Positions 15,144-16,602 of a stretch of 16,602 nt of DNA are shown here, piece by piece. The position numbers were made by a program, and so were the translations under genes. The first letter of the stretch is position 1. Each line of letters opens with the position of its first letter. This stretch comes from JACPSX01 sp035288405 [NCBI: bacterium] (GTDB lineage: Bacteria > JACPSX01): positions 1 to 16,602 of the forward strand of contig DATEAK010000061.1 of NCBI GenBank assembly GCA_035288405.1, written 5' to 3'. Under the pieces are notes generated by a model, which saw only the letters and a list, made by a program, of their open reading frames with translations, was not told where the DNA came from and made no database searches.

Positions 15144-15455
15144 TTAAAGTTGCGTCCTCATGATCTCCTGGTAGGCGTCAAGAATCTTGTTGCGGACTTG
15201 CATCATCAAGCGAAAGGAGATGTCCGCTTTTTCCAGAGCGATCATGGTTTCATGAAGATTTGTCGTCTGCCCGGAAGCAAGGCTTTGGACCGCTCCGTCA
15301 GCTTCTTCCTGGAGGCGGTTCACCTCGGAAATCGACTCTTTGAGAACCTCTCCGAACGAAGCTTCTCCCCCCTGTGCCTCCGACGTCTTCTTGGAAGCCT
15401 GCACCGGAGACCCAATGGGGGTCTTGTCCGGTCCTTGGATCGAAAGATCGATCAT
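15144..15455 (-). CDS. fliE: Rod-MS ring junction protein FliE
   Basis: FliE links the MS ring and export gate to the proximal rod and is needed for export of other rod proteins. The 103 aa equal the E. coli length (104). The variable N-terminus is followed by FGEVLKESISEVNRLQEEAD and the conserved helical C-terminus (IALEKADISFRLMMQVRNKI, then LDAYQEIMRTQL). A GGAGG Shine-Dalgarno stands 7 nt from the ATG. It lies 25 nt after flgC and 20 nt before fliF, the standard flgB-flgC-fliE-fliF order. Confidence 0.97.
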   Translation of the reverse strand: MIDLSIQGPDKTPIGSPVQASKKTSEAQGGEASFGEVLKESISEVNRLQEEADGAVQSLASGQTTNLHETMIALEKADISFRLMMQVRNKILDAYQEIMRTQL

Positions 15456-15480
15456 CCCCTATCCTCCACCCAACCTGCGG

Positions 15481-15915
15481 CTATCGTCCGATTTCCAATG
15501 CTTTAAGCGCCATGGATTTGAACGTCGAGATCACCGTCGCATTGGCCTCATAAGACCGGGAAGCGGTGATAAGATCCGCCATTTCCTCGATCAAGTTCAC
15601 ATTGGGATACGTCACATAGCCGGCCGGATTTGCATCCGGATGACTTGGCTCATAGACCGTTCGCCCCGGCCTGGAATCCTCCAGAATTCCGGAGACTTGC
15701 ACACGGCGCAGTTCTCGATCCATCGCATTCCCGAATCCATTCCGTGGATCAGTGGTGCCCGCCGCCCCAAACACCGGCATCCGGCGCCGATAAGGCCCCC
15801 CTTGCTCCGTACGAGTGGAATTCACGTTGGCCAGGTTACTGGCAATCAGATTCATGCGTAATCGCTGAGCACTGAGTCCCGAAGCACTTATGTCCATCCC
15901 GGCAAATAGATCCAT
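15481..15915 (-). CDS. flgC: Proximal rod protein FlgC
   Basis: FlgC is one of the proximal rod subunits crossing the periplasm. The 144 aa fit the family (134-150). The N-terminal rod signature is present (SGLSAQRLRMNLIASNLANV then NST), and so is the C-terminal helix with the family ending (NVNLIEEMADLITASRSYEA, then NATVISTFKSMALKAL). The ATG at 15915 follows the flgB stop by 2 nt, with a GAGG Shine-Dalgarno inside the flgB end. Confidence 0.98.
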   Translation of the reverse strand: MDLFAGMDISASGLSAQRLRMNLIASNLANVNSTRTEQGGPYRRRMPVFGAAGTTDPRNGFGNAMDRELRRVQVSGILEDSRPGRTVYEPSHPDANPAGYVTYPNVNLIEEMADLITASRSYEANATVISTFKSMALKALEIGR

Positions 15916-15917
15916 TT

Positions 15918-16325
15918 TTACCTCACTCCCTCGACGGATTGTTTCAAGATGGCAAGCTTACGCGACAAGGCTTGGACCGTGGCGTTGTACAGCAGTCCGT
16001 TTTCCGCCACACGAACCATTTCGGTGTCCATGTCGACCGAGTTTCTATCGGCACTCGCCGGTCCAGATTCAGAAATCAAACGAAGCTGGATTCCGGATTC
16101 GGATCCTTCCCCTTCCAGATGACTCGGATGAGTCCGCCTGAGAACCCCGCTCCGGTCTTTTCCCATGACGGCCTGCATGGTTGACTGGAAGTTGATGTGT
16201 TTGGGCCGGTAGCCCGGTGTCTCGCTGTTGGCTAAATTGCTTGCCGAAAGCTCCTGCTGGTTGAGGCGCAGGTTGAGAGATTTTTCGAGCAAACCGAGCG
16301 TCTTATCGAAAAGACCTGCTAGCAC
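15918..16325 (-). CDS. flgB: Proximal rod protein FlgB
   Basis: FlgB is a proximal rod subunit, here the first gene of the first unit. With a GTG start at 16325 it has 135 aa, the usual size (about 138), and begins MLAGLFDKTLGLLEKSLNLR. The rod motif ASNLANSETPGYRPKHINF lies at ~28-46, and the C-terminal helix ends VQALSRKLAILKQSVEG. A GGAGGG Shine-Dalgarno (16339-16334) is 8 nt upstream of the GTG. The frame continues open to a TTG at 16379, but that codon lies in the -12 element of the promoter, upstream of the predicted mRNA start near 16364. The GTG is therefore preferred. Confidence 0.96.
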   Translation of the reverse strand: MLAGLFDKTLGLLEKSLNLRLNQQELSASNLANSETPGYRPKHINFQSTMQAVMGKDRSGVLRRTHPSHLEGEGSESGIQLRLISESGPASADRNSVDMDTEMVRVAENGLLYNATVQALSRKLAILKQSVEGVR

Positions 16326-16333
16326 GACGGCGA

Positions 16334-16339
16334 CCCTCC
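16334..16339 (-). promoter_or_regulatory. Ribosome binding site deciding the flgB start
   Basis: GGAGGG lies 8 nt before the GTG at 16325. It fixes this start in preference to the upstream in-frame TTG at 16379, which has no such site and is not expected to be in the transcript. Confidence 0.75.
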
Positions 16340-16374
16340 AGAAAAGCTCACTGCTCTTCTCTTCGGCTGAACCA

Positions 16375-16390
16375 AGCAAATCTCATACCA
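16375..16390 (-). promoter_or_regulatory. Sigma-54 promoter of the flgB operon
   Basis: The minus strand reads TGGTATGAGATTTGCT, with GG at 16389-16388 and GC at 16377-16376 exactly 10 bp apart. It matches TGGCACG-N4-TTGCW except at two positions of the -24 box. The predicted start site is near 16364, giving a 39-nt leader to the flgB GTG. An NtrC-type activator is encoded immediately upstream. Confidence 0.85.
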
Positions 16391-16483
16391 AAGGGCAAAC
16401 CGCAAAGGTAAAAAGAATCGATAGGATAGGGCTTGGATCTCTCGGCTTTCCGCTCTGCTGTTGGCCGCCCGGCAAAATTTTCC

Positions 16484-16602
16484 TCACAGCGCATGACAGG
16501 AAATTTCCTGTCCCTCCTGCTTGTACTCATTCAACTTGTTCCTCAGAGTACGGATGCTGATCCCCAGCATCTTGGCCGCTTTCGTTCGGTTTCCTCCCAC
16601 TT
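16484..16602 (-). CDS. Sigma-54-dependent NtrC-family response regulator, C-terminal end only
   Basis: Only the last 39 full codons are in the window. They encode VGGNRTKAAKMLGISIRTLR and then NKLNEYKQEG, the Fis-type helix-turn-helix that ends NtrC, AtoC, FlrC and FleQ-type activators. The sigma-54-contacting AAA+ domain and any receiver domain lie to the right of the window and cannot be checked. Its place directly upstream of a sigma-54 promoter for flgB suggests that it is the flagellar activator (FlrC, FleR or FgrM-like), but this is inference from context. No clear terminator follows, so some read-through into flgB is possible. Confidence 0.9.
   Translation of the reverse strand, partial: VGGNRTKAAKMLGISIRTLRNKLNEYKQEGQEISCHAL
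16495..16512. promoter_or_regulatory. Perfect 18-bp palindrome, candidate enhancer for the flgB promoter
   Basis: GACAGGAAATTTCCTGTC is a perfect inverted repeat without a loop. It overlaps the final codons of the activator gene and is centred about 140 bp upstream of the predicted flgB start site, a usual distance for a dimeric sigma-54 activator site. A looser AT-core copy (GGAAAATTTTGCC) lies about 26 bp nearer the promoter. Confidence 0.5.

Noticed and set aside
16390-16483. Terminator between the regulator gene and flgB
   Set aside because: I found only short 3-4 bp stems and an isolated T run without a hairpin.

Overview
The window is one continuous block of flagellar genes, all on the minus strand, so it reads from right (16602) to left (1). 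It begins with the last ~39 codons of an NtrC-type sigma-54 activator. It then runs flgB, flgC, fliE, fliF, fliG, fliH, fliI, fliJ, motE/ylxF, fliK, flgD, flgE, fliL, fliM, fliN, fliO and the nearly complete fliP, which is cut by the left edge. Together these encode the proximal rod, MS ring, C ring, export ATPase complex, hook, hook cap and hook ruler, plus the start of the membrane export gate. No chemotaxis, flagellin or stator genes lie inside the window.

The order flgBC-fliEFGHIJ-ylxF-fliK-flgD-flgE-fliLMN-fliOP matches the Bacillus-type fla/che backbone. However, the proteins and the sigma-54 control point to a diderm bacterium of moderately high GC, such as a Desulfobacterota/deltaproteobacterial, Nitrospirota or NC10-like lineage. 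That placement is inference; the sequence does not identify the species.

Three matches to the sigma-54 -24/-12 consensus (GG-N10-GC), each within ~80 bp of a start codon, divide the block into three probable transcription units. Unit 1 is flgBC-fliEFGHIJ-motE, from a promoter at 16375-16390. Unit 2 is fliK-flgD-flgE, from a promoter at 9277-9292. Unit 3 is fliLMNOP and beyond, from a promoter at 4020-4035. Within units the genes are tightly packed, with ATGA, TGATG or 8-14 nt overlaps at many junctions. The only long non-coding stretch is 3958-4326 between flgE and fliL. It holds a short stem-loop after flgE, inverted and direct TTGAC(AG) repeats, the fliL promoter, and a stem-loop at the predicted 5' end of the fliL mRNA.

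Points that stand out: (1) a perfect 18-bp palindrome in the 3' end of the activator gene, at enhancer distance from the flgB promoter; (2) the -12 TTGC of two promoters is in frame with flgB and fliK and mimics a TTG start codon, so the true starts lie further downstream; (3) a ten-base G tract in the membrane helix of fliL, a possible slippage switch; (4) an enlarged 797-residue hook protein with internally repeated beta-rich modules, next to a long FliK ruler; (5) an enlarged FliO with a large extracytoplasmic N-terminal region; (6) a tandem heptamer repeat in front of fliO.
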